64,000 nucleotides of DNA from Nonomuraea candida (lineage in GTDB: Bacteria > Actinomycetota > Actinomycetes > Streptosporangiales > Streptosporangiaceae), in the NCBI RefSeq assembly GCF_000725485.1, contig NZ_JOAG01000025.1:37518-101517 (forward strand), given 5' to 3'. Below the pieces are notes generated by a model. That model saw only the letters and a list, made by a program, of their open reading frames with translations, was not told where the DNA came from and ran no database searches. Below, piece by piece: positions 41,505-49,946 of this stretch (the first letter of the stretch is position 1; every line of letters starts with the position of its first letter). The translations under genes were made by a program, and so were the position numbers.

Positions 41505-43199
41505 TCAGCCGGCCAGGCGGGGCACGATGCCGGTGGTGTGCAGGCGCTCGCGGGCCGCCGCGATGGCCGCGTCGGTCGTGGCGAACACCTGCCCCGCCGC
41601 GTGGAGCCGGGCGAGCACGCCGAGCGCCTCCAGCGGCTGATGGTGCCCGTCGGGGATGCCTGAGACGTACACCATGATGCCGCGCCTCTGGAGGCGTTCG
41701 ATCGTGTCGGCCAGCAGCTTCGCCCCGCTGGCGTCGATGGTGGTGACGCGGCGCAGGCGCAGCACCACCACCGTCACGCCGGTCACCTCCGACAGCTCCA
41801 GCAGCAGCCGGTGGGCCGCGGCGAAGAACAGCGGCCCGTCGAGCCGGTAGGTGACGATGTGCTCGGCGAGCAGCGCGTGCTCGTGCTCGGTGTGGTGCGG
41901 CTGCAGGTCGTGGCGGAGCGGCTCGCGGTGGGTGCGCACGTTGCGCGCGATCGTCCGCAGCGCCAGCGCCCCGGCCACCACCAGCCCGATGATGACGGCC
42001 AGGACGGTGTCGAGGGTGAGCGTGGCCACGGCGGTCAGCACGAGCACGGTGGCGTCGCCCCTGGTGGAGCGGAACATGGCGCGCACCGAGTCGCGCTCGA
42101 TCATGCGTACGGACGTGGCCAGCAGCACCCCGGCCAGCGCGGCGAGCGGGATCTTGGCGACGAGCCCGGCGGCGAGGTAGACGATCCCGCCCAGGATCAC
42201 CGCGTGGGCCAGCGCCGCCAGCCGGGAGCAGGCGCCGGAGCGCACGTTGACGGCGGTGCGCACGATGGCTCCGGTGCCGGGCATGCCGCCGAACAGCGGC
42301 GTGACGAGGTTGGCGATGCCCTGGCCGAACAGCTCCCTGTCGGGGTCGTGCCGGTGTTTGCCGGTCATGTTGTCGGCCACGGCCGCCGACAGCAGTGACT
42401 CCAGCGACGCCAGCGCGGCCACCGCGATGGCCGGGGCCAGCAGGGAGGACACCATCGCCGGGTCGAGGAAGTCGAGGGACGGCGCGGGCAGCCCGGGGGG
42501 CAGGTGGCCGATCGTGGCCAGCGGCAGCCCGGCCACCTCCGCGACGATCGTGACGACCACCACGGCCACCAGCGAGAACGGCACGGTGGGCCGCAGGCTC
42601 GCGCCGACCAGCAGCACCGCGGCCACGACGAGGGTGACGGACATGGCCCACCAGTGGGGCCGGGCGAGGAAGTCGAGCACGGCGTGCCAGGCCACGACGG
42701 CGACCTTGTCGCTGATGCGCGGGGGGACGCCGAGGGCGTGGGGCAGCTGTTGCAGCCCGATGACGCACGCGATGCCGACGGTGAAGCCGGCCACCACGGG
42801 GGCGGGCACCAGGGACATGTAGCGGCCGGCGCCCGCCAGGGCCAGCCCGATGAGCAGCAGCCCGGCCATCAGGCCGACGGTCAGCACGCCGGTGGCGCCG
42901 TGGCTGCTCATGATCGGCATGAGCATGACGGTCATCGCGCCGCTGGTGCCCGTGACCTGCAGCGCCGAGCCGCCGAACAGCGCGGCCAGCGACCCGGCGA
43001 TCACCGCCGTGGCCAGCCCGGCGGCGGCGCCGAGCCCCGAGGAGATGCCGAAGCCGAGCGAGAGCGGCAGCGCGACGATCGCGACCGTGAGGCCGGCCAT
43101 CAGGTCTTTGCGGGGGTGGCGGGTCATGGCCGCCAGCGCGGCCCGCTCCGGCAGCACCATGCGGACGCGGCCCCAGCCGGCGGAGAGCAGGGCGCTCAC
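41505..43199 (-). CDS. SulP-family anion transporter with STAS domain
   Basis: A 564-residue membrane transporter of the SulP/SLC26 family. About 10-12 helices include DLMAGLTVAIVALPLSLGFG, QVTGTSGAMTVMLMPIM, GMPGTGAIVRTAVNVRSGA and the AALAGVLLATSVRMIERDS segment. The C-terminal STAS domain (residues about 440-550) contains TTIDASGAKLLADTIERLQ and MVYVSGIPDGHHQPLEAL. It takes up sulfate, bicarbonate or another anion; no carbonic anhydrase or sulfate-assimilation gene is adjacent to decide. GTG start at 43199; an internal ATG near 43160 is an alternative. Convergent with the WD40 gene. Confidence 0.9.
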   Translation of the reverse strand: MSALLSAGWGRVRMVLPERAALAAMTRHPRKDLMAGLTVAIVALPLSLGFGISSGLGAAAGLATAVIAGSLAALFGGSALQVTGTSGAMTVMLMPIMSSHGATGVLTVGLMAGLLLIGLALAGAGRYMSLVPAPVVAGFTVGIACVIGLQQLPHALGVPPRISDKVAVVAWHAVLDFLARPHWWAMSVTLVVAAVLLVGASLRPTVPFSLVAVVVVTIVAEVAGLPLATIGHLPPGLPAPSLDFLDPAMVSSLLAPAIAVAALASLESLLSAAVADNMTGKHRHDPDRELFGQGIANLVTPLFGGMPGTGAIVRTAVNVRSGACSRLAALAHAVILGGIVYLAAGLVAKIPLAALAGVLLATSVRMIERDSVRAMFRSTRGDATVLVLTAVATLTLDTVLAVIIGLVVAGALALRTIARNVRTHREPLRHDLQPHHTEHEHALLAEHIVTYRLDGPLFFAAAHRLLLELSEVTGVTVVVLRLRRVTTIDASGAKLLADTIERLQRRGIMVYVSGIPDGHHQPLEALGVLARLHAAGQVFATTDAAIAAARERLHTTGIVPRLAG

Positions 43200-43366
43200 G
43201 TTGTGTCGCCGATCGTGTCGTTTCTGTGATCACATATGCCCGTGAAAGGTCCTGTCACCATCACTCCCTTACGTCAAGAACAACCCCGCATCGTCCCAAA
43301 TCGGAGAAATTTGCATGCGGGAAGAAGAAGGTTTTCAGAATATCAAGTACACCCTCTCCTACCTGG

Positions 43367-44389
43367 TTAAACTTCCCTGACCCTGCGATATTCGCCGGGT
43401 GTGAGACCATGCCATTGTTTGAATGCCAGATGAAAACCCACGGTCGAGTGATAACCCACGCGCCGGGCCACGGAATGGTGCGCGAGCCCCGTCTCCGACA
43501 GCAGCCGGGCGGCCTCCTGCATGCGGCGGGCCGTCAGGTGCCGCATCGGTGAGTCGCCGACCAGCCGCCTGAAGGTCGCCGCGAACGCCGAGCGCGACAT
43601 CCCGGCCTCGGCGGCCAGCCGTTCCACCGTCCACGGCTCGGCGTACCTCGTCTGCACGGCCAGCAGCGCCGCCCCGATCGCCGGGTGCCGGAGCGCGCGC
43701 AGCACGGGCTCGCCGTCGGCCAGGTTCGCCAGGGCCGCGCGCAGGGCCAGCACGAAGGCCAGCTCGAACGCCCGTACCGCGACGATCTCCATCCCGGACT
43801 CCCCCGCACCCCGCCCTTCCGCCGCCCCCGGACCTTCCGCCGCCCCCGGACCTTTCGGCGCCCCCGGACCTTTCGGCGCGGTCGTGGCGGCGCCGCCGGC
43901 CAGGCGTTGCAGGAGGTCGCCGAGCAGCGGCTCGCCGGCCACCGCGGCGCGGTCGAGCACGAGCACCTGCGGCAGCGCCCGGTACAGCGGCGCCGCCCCC
44001 GCCGGGTCGTAGTGCAGCCCGCCGCAGAGGATGGCGACCGGCTCCCCCGACCCGCCGATCGACACCGTGCGCGCCGAGCCCGGCTCCCGCCCCGGCAGCA
44101 GGCCGTCCAGCGGCACCACGGGCCGCCCCGGCGCGTCGGCCACCCGGTGCGCCGCCCCGTGCGGGAACACGGCCAGCTCCCCCGCCTCCAGCCACACCGG
44201 CGCGGCGCCCGGCAGCTCGATCACGCACCGGCCCTCGCTCACGTAGTGCACCAGGGCGCAGCTCTCCCGCTCCCCCTCCACGCCCCACGGCGCCCGCGCC
44301 AGCCACCGGCTGTGGAACACCCCGCGCAGCCGCAACGGCGCGAGCAACTCGCTCAGCAGGTCACCATCCACCGGACGATCCTTAACCAT
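43367..44389 (-). CDS. AraC-family regulator with cupin-type sensor
   Basis: A 340-residue regulator. The N-terminal AraC-binding cupin_6 domain (SELLAPLRLRGVFHSRWLAR, CALVHYVSEGRCVIELPG) is followed at about residues 180-205 by an in-frame 18-bp repeat giving GAPKGPGAPKGPGAAEGPGA. The C-terminal double helix-turn-helix is WTVERLAAEAGMSRSAFAAT and HHSVARRVGYHSTVGFHLAF. ATG 44389 follows GAGAAGG. Divergent by 54 nt from the NmrA-like gene, which it most likely controls. The inducer is unknown. Confidence 0.88.
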   Translation of the reverse strand: MVKDRPVDGDLLSELLAPLRLRGVFHSRWLARAPWGVEGERESCALVHYVSEGRCVIELPGAAPVWLEAGELAVFPHGAAHRVADAPGRPVVPLDGLLPGREPGSARTVSIGGSGEPVAILCGGLHYDPAGAAPLYRALPQVLVLDRAAVAGEPLLGDLLQRLAGGAATTAPKGPGAPKGPGAAEGPGAAEGRGAGESGMEIVAVRAFELAFVLALRAALANLADGEPVLRALRHPAIGAALLAVQTRYAEPWTVERLAAEAGMSRSAFAATFRRLVGDSPMRHLTARRMQEAARLLSETGLAHHSVARRVGYHSTVGFHLAFKQWHGLTPGEYRRVREV

Positions 44390-44443
44390 CGGAAGCCTTC
44401 TCTTTATGGAGACTACGGCCGCCTCCCGGACAGACTGCCGTTC

Positions 44444-45307
44444 ATGAGAGTTCTGGTGATCGGCGCCACGGGCGCCCAGGGCGGCGCGGTGGCGCGCCGC
44501 CTGGCCGGGCAGGGGCACGAGGTCCGCGGCTTCTCCCGCACGCCGGCGGCCGTCCCGCCCGGGGTGAGTCCGTTCCCCGGCGACCTGGGGGACGCGGCGC
44601 GGGTGAAGGAGGCGTTCGCGGGGGTGACGCACGCGGCGGTGCTGCTGCCCATGGTGTACGACGCGGCGACGGTCTCGGCGTACGTGCGCCACGTGATCGA
44701 CGGGGCGCGGGCGGCCGGGGTGCGGCGGCTGGTGTTCAACACGGGCAACCGGCTGCCGGGGACGGTGACGGGGGTGGCGGCGTTCGAGACGCGCAGGCAC
44801 GCGGCGGCGGCCCTGCTGGGCAGCGGGGTGCCCACCGTGGTGCTGCGCCCGCCGATCTACGCCGACAACCTGCTCGCGCCGTGGGTGCGGGGCGCGGGGG
44901 TGGTGCGGTATCCGCTGCCGGCGGGGCTGGCGGTGCCGTGGCTGCCGCACGCCGGGCTGGCGGCGGCCACGGCGGCGGCGCTGACCCGCGACGGCCTCGA
45001 CGGCGCCACCCTGGACGTGGGCGGGCCGGACACGGTGACCGGGCCGGAGCTGGCGGCGCTGTTCGGCCCGGACGTGCGGTACGAGGAGATGGACGTGGCC
45101 GAGTTCGAGGCCGGGCTGGCGCGCGTCGCGGGGGCGCGGATGGCGGCCGAGGTGGCGGCGACGTACCGGTGGATCCGCGACGACTTCTCCCGCGCGGGTG
45201 GCCCGGCCCGGGACGGCGGCGGGTTCTTCGGCACGGCCGGTGACGTCCAGGAGCGGCTCGGGGTCCGGATCGGCGGGGTGCGGGACTGGGTCCGGGGACT
45301 GGCATGA
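44444..45307 (+). CDS. NmrA-like NAD(P)-binding protein
   Basis: A 287-residue atypical SDR. The nucleotide motif is VLVIGATGAQGGAVARRL with AGQGHEVRGFSRTP; later come VFNTGNRLPGTVTG and VLRPPIYADNLLAPWV. The active-site YxxxK of classical SDRs is not evident, as in NmrA/HSCARG types that sense NADPH or reduce quinones. Divergent from the AraC regulator, and its stop overlaps the next start (ATGA), so it and the NTF2-like protein are produced together. Likely a stress- or quinone-related reductase, inferred. Confidence 0.87.
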   Translation: MRVLVIGATGAQGGAVARRLAGQGHEVRGFSRTPAAVPPGVSPFPGDLGDAARVKEAFAGVTHAAVLLPMVYDAATVSAYVRHVIDGARAAGVRRLVFNTGNRLPGTVTGVAAFETRRHAAAALLGSGVPTVVLRPPIYADNLLAPWVRGAGVVRYPLPAGLAVPWLPHAGLAAATAAALTRDGLDGATLDVGGPDTVTGPELAALFGPDVRYEEMDVAEFEAGLARVAGARMAAEVAATYRWIRDDFSRAGGPARDGGGFFGTAGDVQERLGVRIGGVRDWVRGLA

Positions 45308-45684
45308 GCGCGGCAGAGGAGGTGAAGCGCCATCATCGGATGATCGAGCGCTGGCTGACCGGGGTCGCGGAGCGGCCGGAGTTCGCCGCCTTCGCCGACG
45401 CCCACGCGCCGGAGTTCACGCTGGCCGGGCCCGACGGCACGGTGCTGGGCCGCGAGGAGGTGCTGAAGGGCTTCGGCGCCGCCCACGGGGCCGCGCCGGA
45501 CCTGACGATCACGATCACGAACGCGCGCGTGGCGGCGGAGTCGGGCGACCTGCTGGTCGTGACCTACGAGGAGTGGCACCACACCGCGACCGGACGGCGG
45601 GGCCGCCGCGCGACGGCGGCCCTGCGCCGCGCGCCCCGCTGGCGCTGGCTGCACCTCCACGAGACCTGGCTCCCGCGCCCCTGA
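45304..45684 (+). CDS. NTF2-like (DUF4440/SnoaL-type) protein
   Basis: A 126-residue small cone-shaped fold protein. KRHHRMIERWLTGVAERPEF at the N-terminus, FTLAGPDGTVLGREEVLKGF in the middle and a Trp-rich end (WRWLHLHETWLP) are typical of NTF2-like proteins, which can be enzymes or ligand carriers. Translation is coupled to the NmrA-like gene by a 4-nt overlap, so they likely share a substrate or signal. Nothing catalytic can be assigned from the sequence. Confidence 0.75.
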   Translation: MSAAEEVKRHHRMIERWLTGVAERPEFAAFADAHAPEFTLAGPDGTVLGREEVLKGFGAAHGAAPDLTITITNARVAAESGDLLVVTYEEWHHTATGRRGRRATAALRRAPRWRWLHLHETWLPRP

Positions 45685-45780
45685 GGAACGCGGGAGCCGG
45701 AACGCGAACGCACGCGGCCGATCGGCGCGGACCGCACCGGGGCGGGGGCGGGCCTCACCCCGAGGCGGGCAGGACGGGCG

Positions 45781-46410
45781 TCAGGTGCGGCGAAGGCGGG
45801 GCGGGAAGCCGGCGGGGAGCATGCCGAAGCCCTGTTCGGCGGCGCGGACCGCCTCGGGCTCGACCTCGGCCATCGGCCGCCCGTCCGCCAGCCACTGCCA
45901 GTTGCGCCGCGCCAGCACCCGCTGCGTGGCCACCAGCTGCCCGGCCAGCAGCCGGGCCGTCAGCTCGTCGGCGCTCTCCGCGAGCGCCTCGGCCAGCGCG
46001 TCCTCGTCCATCGCCATGTGCTGGTGCAGCCGCGCCAGCAGGCTGGGCGTGGTGAAGAACACCATCCGGTGGTAGGCCACCACCTCGGGGTCGTCGTTGA
46101 GCCCGGTGATGGGGTCGTGCCGGGCCAGCCCGTCGAGGAAGTGCCGGCGCAGCGCCTCCACCGGCCCCTCCCCCGGCGCGCGCCCCCGCACCACCCGGGC
46201 CGACTCGCCCAGGTGATCGGAGATGCGGTGCAGGACGAGGTCCTCCTTGGTCGGGAAGTACTTGAACAGCGTCGGCTTCGACACCCCGGCCGCCGCCGCG
46301 ACCTCCGTCACCGGCACCTCGTCGAAGCCCCGCGCCAGGAAGAGCCGGATGGCCACCGTGGAGATGGCCTCGTGCACGCGCTGCCGCTGCAGCTCCCGCA
46401 GTCCCGTCAT
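45781..46410 (-). CDS. TetR-family regulator of the HelD-like helicase gene
   Basis: A 209-residue repressor. The helix-turn-helix is VHEAISTVAIRLFLARGFDE, VPVTEVAAAAGVSKPTLFKY and FPTKEDLVLHRI; the C-terminal domain has FLDGLARHDPITGLNDDPEV, which may bind a ligand. ATG 46410 is preferred; GTG 46416 is possible. Divergent from the helicase gene, with a long inverted repeat in the 65-bp spacer covering both promoters. A small-molecule signal, possibly an RNA-polymerase inhibitor or other antibiotic, could therefore induce the helicase. Confidence 0.88.
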   Translation of the reverse strand: MTGLRELQRQRVHEAISTVAIRLFLARGFDEVPVTEVAAAAGVSKPTLFKYFPTKEDLVLHRISDHLGESARVVRGRAPGEGPVEALRRHFLDGLARHDPITGLNDDPEVVAYHRMVFFTTPSLLARLHQHMAMDEDALAEALAESADELTARLLAGQLVATQRVLARRNWQWLADGRPMAEVEPEAVRAAEQGFGMLPAGFPPRLRRT

Positions 46411-46422
46411 GAGCACACCCTA

Positions 46423-46468
46423 CCAAAGTGTTAACCTGGTTAAATTCTTGACTGAGTTAACACTTGGG
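46423..46468. promoter_or_regulatory. TetR operator between regulator and helicase genes
   Basis: AAGTGTTAAC (46426-46435) and GTTAACACTT (46456-46465) form a perfect inverted repeat with a 20-nt spacer that itself contains GTTAA. The symmetric bases extend to CC/GG at the outer ends. The right arm touches the ribosome binding site of the helicase gene, so binding would block both promoters. Confidence 0.75.
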
Positions 46469-46475
46469 AGGTGTG

Positions 46476-48479
46476 ATGGGCACGCTCGACGAGGAGCGGG
46501 AGCACGTCGAACGCTGCCGGGCCGGCCTGCGCAGGATGCTGGCGGGCGCGCGGGACAACGTCATCGTCGGTGAGACCGTGGCGGGCGACCGCTACAGCGC
46601 CGAACGGCTGGGCCGCCACCTCAAGAGCCTGGCCAAGGAGCTGAGCGAGGAGCCGGACGGCCCGCCGTTCTTCGGGCGGCTCGACTTCGGCCCGGGCTCC
46701 GCCGAGCATTCCGGCCGCTCGTACCACATCGGCAGGCGGCACATCAGCGGCGAGCACGGCGGCCCGCCCGTGGTGATCGACTGGCGCGCGCCGGTCTCGC
46801 GCGCCTTCTACCGGGCCCGCGCCCGCGACCCGCAGGGCGTGGCCGTGCGCCGCCGCTTCGGCTGGTCGGGCGGCACGCTCACCGGCTTCGAGGACGAGCG
46901 GCTCGGGCAGGGCGAGGAGGGCGAGAGCAAGATCCTGGCCGCCGAGATCGAACGCCCCCGCGTCGGCCCCATGCGCGACATCGTGGCCACCATCCAGCCC
47001 GAGCAGGACGACCTCGTCCGCGCCGGCCTGGACACCTCGATCTGCGTCCAGGGCGCGCCGGGCACCGGCAAGACGGCGGTGGGCCTGCACCGGGCCGCCT
47101 ACCTGCTCTACGCGCACCGCCACCGGCTCCAGCGCACCGGCGTGCTGGTGCTCGGCCCCAACCGGGCCTTCCTCGGCTACATCTCGGCCGTGCTGCCCGC
47201 GCTGGGCGAGGTGGACGTCGAGCAGACGACGCTGGAGGCGCTGCTGTCCACCGTCCCCGTCACGGCGGCCGACGACGAGGCGGCGGCCGTGGTCAAGCAC
47301 GACGCGCGCATGGCGGAGGTGCTGCGCCGGGCGCTGTACGGGCGGGTCCGCAAGCCGGTCGAACCGGTCGCGGTGCCCGACGGCTCCACCACCTGGCGGG
47401 TCTACGAGGACGAGCTGCGCCGCTTCGTGGACGACACCCGGCGCGAGTCCGTCCCGTACGCCGTCGGCCGCGAGCGCGTCAGGGCGCGGGTGGTCGAGGC
47501 GATCCGCCGGCAGGCGGAGGCCCGCGGCCGGACGGCCGGCGCGCCCTGGCTGCGCAGGATCGGCCGCGGCGTCACCGCCTGGCTCGACACGGTCTGGCCG
47601 TCCGCCACGCCCCAGGACGTCCTGTACGAGGTCCTGCGCGGCGCGGCGGAGCCCGCGCGCGGCCTGTTGACGGGCCTGTTGACGGGCCTGTTGACGGAGG
47701 CCGAGCGGGCCGCCATCACCTGGGCCCGGCCGCCGCGCAGCGTCAAGAGCGCCCGGTGGTCGGCGGCCGACCTGGTGCTGCTCGACGAGATCGCCGCGCT
47801 GATCGAGCGCCCGCGCGGCTACGGCCACGTCATCGTGGACGAGGCCCAGGACCTGTCGCCGATGGAGTGCCGGGCGGTGGCCAGGCGCAGCGAGCACGGC
47901 TCGCTGACCGTGCTGGGCGACCTGGCCCAGGGCACCACGCCGTGGGCGGCCACGTCCTGGCCGGAGCGGATGGCGCTGCTCGGCAAGCCGGAGGCCGAGG
48001 TCATCGCCCTCACGACCGGATTCCGGGTCCCGGCGGCCGTGGTGGAGCTGGCCAACTCGCTGCTGGCGGCGCTGGACGCGCGGGTGCCGGAGACCCGCTC
48101 GTACCGCTCGGACGGGCGGCTGCGGGTGACGCGCGTGGGCGCGCTGGAGAAGGGCGTGGCCGCGGCGGCGCGGGAGGCGCTGGCGTTCGAGGGCTCGATC
48201 GGGGTGATCGCGGCCGACGCCGACGTGGAGGCGGTCACGTCCGCGCTGTGGGACGACGGCCTGGACCTCGGCGGCCGGCTCTCCGTGGTGCCCGCCTCGA
48301 TGTGCAAGGGCCTGGAGTACGACCACGTCGTCGTCGCCGAGCCGGCCGCCATCGCCGAGGCCGAGCGGCGCGGCCTCAACCGCCTGTACGTCGCGCTCAC
48401 CCGCGCCGTCTCCCGCCTCGACGTCGTGCACGCCCGCCCGCTCCCGCCCCCGCTCTCCCTTCCGGCGCGGGCCATCTGA
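46476..48479 (+). CDS. UvrD/HelD-like superfamily 1 helicase
   Basis: A 667-residue protein. The N-terminal coiled coil (LDEEREHVERCRAGLRRML) and GRRHISGEHGGPPVVIDWRA lead into SF1 motifs: Walker A GAPGTGKTAVG (Lys199), motif II VDEAQDLSPMECRAV, VIALTTGFRVPAAV and motif VI LYVALTRAVSRL. This layout is the HelD family, whose members bind RNA polymerase and remove stalled or drug-bound complexes (HelR variants protect against rifamycins). An in-frame 15-bp repeat (GLLTGLLTGLLTE) lies near residue 395. ATG 46476 follows GGGAGG. Its control by a divergent TetR is a sign of inducible use. Rifamycin protection is an inference. Confidence 0.87.
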   Translation: MGTLDEEREHVERCRAGLRRMLAGARDNVIVGETVAGDRYSAERLGRHLKSLAKELSEEPDGPPFFGRLDFGPGSAEHSGRSYHIGRRHISGEHGGPPVVIDWRAPVSRAFYRARARDPQGVAVRRRFGWSGGTLTGFEDERLGQGEEGESKILAAEIERPRVGPMRDIVATIQPEQDDLVRAGLDTSICVQGAPGTGKTAVGLHRAAYLLYAHRHRLQRTGVLVLGPNRAFLGYISAVLPALGEVDVEQTTLEALLSTVPVTAADDEAAAVVKHDARMAEVLRRALYGRVRKPVEPVAVPDGSTTWRVYEDELRRFVDDTRRESVPYAVGRERVRARVVEAIRRQAEARGRTAGAPWLRRIGRGVTAWLDTVWPSATPQDVLYEVLRGAAEPARGLLTGLLTGLLTEAERAAITWARPPRSVKSARWSAADLVLLDEIAALIERPRGYGHVIVDEAQDLSPMECRAVARRSEHGSLTVLGDLAQGTTPWAATSWPERMALLGKPEAEVIALTTGFRVPAAVVELANSLLAALDARVPETRSYRSDGRLRVTRVGALEKGVAAAAREALAFEGSIGVIAADADVEAVTSALWDDGLDLGGRLSVVPASMCKGLEYDHVVVAEPAAIAEAERRGLNRLYVALTRAVSRLDVVHARPLPPPLSLPARAI

Positions 48480-48566
48480 GATGCGCGGACACCCGTGCGG
48501 GCGCGCTCGACAGGACGCGCCGGGCCGGTGTGTGATGAGGGTGCCCGCGCCGAGAGGAGCCCGGCC

Positions 48567-48953
48567 GTGACCTCTCCCCCGCCCCCGTCCTCGGACGGCC
48601 CCCGGCCCGCCTCAGGCTCCCCGCCTCCGCCCCCGGACGACCCCCCGCCCGCCTCGGGCGCCCCGCCCTCCGCTTCCGGCACCCGGCCCGTGCTGCGGGT
48701 GGGGTGGCGGCCGCCGCCCAGGGCGCCGTCCGCGCCGCGGCCCCGGCCGGCCGACCAGGTGCTGGCGGTCACCGGGTTCGCCTGCGCGGCGGTGGCCGTG
48801 CTGTTCAGCCCGGTCGTGTTCGGGCTGGCGGGGGTCGTGCTGGGCGTCGTGGGGCACCTCCGCGGCGAGCCCCTGGGCCGGTGGGCCGCCACCGCCGCGG
48901 GCGCGGGAATGCTGCTGGGCACGCTGCTCAGCATCCTGCTCACCGCCGCCTGA
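48567..48953 (+). CDS. Small membrane protein (DUF4190-like)
   Basis: A 128-residue product. A Pro/Ser-rich cytoplasmic N-terminus of about 60 residues is followed by two hydrophobic helices (VTGFACAAVAVLFSPVVFGL with AGVVLGVVGHL, then AAGAGMLLGTLLSILLTAA). The GVVLGVVGH segment before the second helix is typical of DUF4190 proteins. GTG 48567 has GAGAGGAG upstream. Function unknown; an envelope or secretion accessory role is only a guess. Confidence 0.65.
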   Translation: MTSPPPPSSDGPRPASGSPPPPPDDPPPASGAPPSASGTRPVLRVGWRPPPRAPSAPRPRPADQVLAVTGFACAAVAVLFSPVVFGLAGVVLGVVGHLRGEPLGRWAATAAGAGMLLGTLLSILLTAA

Positions 48954-49027
48954 ACGCTCCCGCGCCGGCCCCGCGCCGCAGGCCCCTCCCGCACTCCCCG
49001 CGAAGCCCGGCGTGCGATCCTTGAAGG

Positions 49028-49624
49028 GTGCTTCCGCCGATCGAGCTGCTGCGCCAGCAGGTCACCGCCCGGCTGGCCGCCTTCGAGCGCCGGCAGGTCC
49101 CGCCGGCCGGAGGGGTGCGCAGGGCGGGCGTCACGGTGTGCGTGCTGGAGGACACCGGGCACGACCCGTACGTCGTCGTCATCAGGAGGGCGGCCCGGGG
49201 CCGCAACCCGGGGCAGTGGGCGCTGCCCGGCGGGCGGGCCGACGACGGGGAGCAGCCGGTGGCGGCGGCGCTGCGCGAGCTGGCCGAGGAGACGGGCATC
49301 ACCGGGGTCGAGGTGGCGGGGCTGCTCGACGACTTCGTCACCGACTCCGGGTTCGTGATCACGCCGGTGGTGGCGTTCGGCGGCCGTCAGGAGCCGGTGC
49401 CGGACCCGCGCGAGGTGGCCTCGGTGCACGAGGTGCCGCTGGAGTGGCTCCTGGCGCCGGGGGTGCCGCGCTGGCAGGGCGAGCTGCTGCAGATGCCGCT
49501 GGGGCCGTCCATCGTGATCCACGCGCCGACGGGGGCGATCCTGTGGCAGTTCGCGGAGGTGGCGCTGCGGGGGCGTGAGCTGCGCGTCTTCGACGTGGCG
49601 CAACCCCACTGGACCAGGACGTGA
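49028..49624 (+). CDS. Nudix hydrolase (CoA pyrophosphatase-like)
   Basis: A 198-residue pyrophosphohydrolase. The Nudix box is GGRADDGEQPVAAALRELAE followed by ETGI, with the metal-binding RE..EE glutamates intact. Upstream, VVIRRAARGRNPGQWALPG fits the family. The end LWQFAEVALRG also occurs in NudL/CoA-diphosphatase-like proteins, although the UPF0035 signature is not complete, so the substrate (CoA, NDP-sugar or another nucleotide) stays open. GTG start with a weak AAGG site. Confidence 0.85.
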   Translation: MLPPIELLRQQVTARLAAFERRQVPPAGGVRRAGVTVCVLEDTGHDPYVVVIRRAARGRNPGQWALPGGRADDGEQPVAAALRELAEETGITGVEVAGLLDDFVTDSGFVITPVVAFGGRQEPVPDPREVASVHEVPLEWLLAPGVPRWQGELLQMPLGPSIVIHAPTGAILWQFAEVALRGRELRVFDVAQPHWTRT

Positions 49625-49870
49625 CCGGGCCGGGCGGGCGGGGCGGCGTTGCGCGGGCTTTCCCCCGGGCGTGATCGCTTTCCCTGATGTTGGCCCCGCG
49701 GTGACGCCACGAGTACCTCGTTGCCGCGGACATGTGGTTAACTCAAGATTGCCGATGTGGTCTGTGTCCCCCGGGCCGCAAATTACCGCCTTCACGGAAT
49801 ACCGTTCGGCTGGAGCCGTGTTGTGCATCTCGCCGAGGAGGCGACCGCCACATCGGCCTAACAGCTTTCC
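49625..49870. other. Gene-free leader region upstream of the acyltransferase terminator
   Basis: About 245 bp with more balanced base composition than the coding regions, no codon-biased ORF, and several short inverted elements. Together with the terminator-like hairpin at 49871 it could form a regulated mRNA leader. I recognise no known riboswitch class in it. Confidence 0.35.
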
Positions 49871-49908
49871 CAGGCGTCCTGCCGCACCGGCGGGGCGCCT
49901 GCTTTATT
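49871..49908 (+). terminator. Intrinsic terminator or attenuator before the acyltransferase gene
   Basis: CAGGCG (49871-49876) pairs with CGCCTG (49896-49901), and the inner TCCTGCCG pairs with CGGCGGGG-type bases, giving a continuous 14-bp stem with a tiny loop. It is followed at once by CTTTATT. This is the most canonical rho-independent terminator in the window. It lies 250 bp after the Nudix stop and only 38 nt before the acyltransferase start, so it may be an attenuator of that gene. Confidence 0.7.
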
Positions 49909-49946
49909 GTGGGGTGGCCGCCCGCTCCGATGATCAGGAGAGCTCG

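Noticed and set aside
46423..46468. Rifamycin-associated element upstream of the HelD-like gene
   Set aside because: The only symmetric element is the AAGTGTTAAC/GTTAACACTT repeat, which fits a TetR operator. I cannot recall the rifamycin element consensus well enough to claim a match.
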